Source: Solemya velesiana gill symbiont (GTDB lineage: Bacteria > Pseudomonadota > Gammaproteobacteria > Chromatiales > Chromatiaceae). Taken from it: a stretch of 35,689 nucleotides of DNA. The stretch spans positions 1-35,689 of the forward strand of contig NZ_MPRJ01000020.1 in assembly GCF_002020805.1 (NCBI RefSeq). Reading direction: 5' to 3'. This document shows, one piece after another, positions 35,594-35,689 of the stretch (the stretch's first letter is position 1; each line of letters starts with the position of its first letter). The position numbers were made by a program, and so were the translations under genes. The notes under the pieces were generated by a model. It had not been told where the DNA came from, searched no databases, and worked only from the letters and a program-made list of their open reading frames with translations.

Positions 35594-35689
35594 CAAGCGA
35601 GTCTTCGACCTCGTGAAAGATTTTGGGACATCCAAGTCCCCAAAATCGACTCGGCCTTCGACAACCTATTAGTGCCCCGGACGTCCTGG
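35594..35689 (-). repeat. Structured dispersed repeat, partial copy running off the window
   Basis: These 96 bp are identical to 4439-4534 except for one base (35637 T, 4482 C). The match continues to the last base of the window, so the rest of the unit lies outside. The GATTTTGGG/CCCAAAATC hairpin (35619-35627 and 35639-35647) and its CGAGTC/GACTCG extension are retained. It has the same orientation relative to dnaB as the first copy has to smc, but it lies upstream of dnaB rather than downstream of its gene. Confidence 0.85.

Noticed and set aside
35530-35664. N-terminal extension of DnaB
   Set aside because: The 45 extra codons cross the dispersed repeat and lack DnaB similarity; the ATG at 35529 fits the family start.

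Overview
The window looks like a chromosomal segment of a polarly flagellated gammaproteobacterium, plausibly a sulfur-oxidising or Chromatiales-like lineage. The class assignment rests on the smc-zipA-ligA and dnaB-alr-radA gene orders and on the FleQ/FlrA plus FlrB/FlrC (sigma-54) flagellar hierarchy. Species level is a guess. Most genes are GC-rich; the first ~2.2 kb is strikingly AT-rich.

Layout: (1) 1-2200 is an AT-rich segment carrying a complete, divergent NAD+-dependent DNA ligase. (2) 2206-8117 is zipA plus a 3'-truncated housekeeping ligA, preceded by smc, with a repeat-rich gap between smc and zipA. (3) 8329-12069 holds queF, an FGGY sugar kinase, a thioredoxin-fold peroxiredoxin-like gene, a REP-like region and rdgC. 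(4) 12144-14732 is the three-gene AmmeMemoRadiSam set (radical SAM enzyme, divergent from Memo-like and AMMECR1-like genes), followed by a convergent GYF/TM/pentapeptide-repeat protein. (5) 15660-28181 is a flagellar block: fliK and a small FlhB-tail homologue on the plus strand behind a consensus sigma-28 promoter, then fliEFGHIJ, flrB-flrC and flrA on the minus strand, with an atypical-PilZ gene upstream of flrA. (6) 28287-31484 holds a CNNM/CorC-type membrane protein, an FHA-domain gene interrupted by one TGA, a canonical PilZ protein and a frameshifted periplasmic rhodanese. (7) 31690-35529 is dnaB-alr-radA.

How the genes work together: FleQ/FlrA, made from a sigma-70-type promoter, is expected to activate flrBC through the sigma-54 site at 25918-25933. 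FlrC then drives basal-body genes such as fliEFGHIJ. Two PilZ-type proteins and the c-di-GMP-binding loop retained in FleQ suggest second-messenger control of motility.

The most interesting points are the broken ligA lying next to an acquired intact ligase, and a structured repeat found both after smc and upstream of dnaB. Three genes (ligA, FHA, rhodanese) are broken by single local events, which suggests either recent decay or sequence errors.
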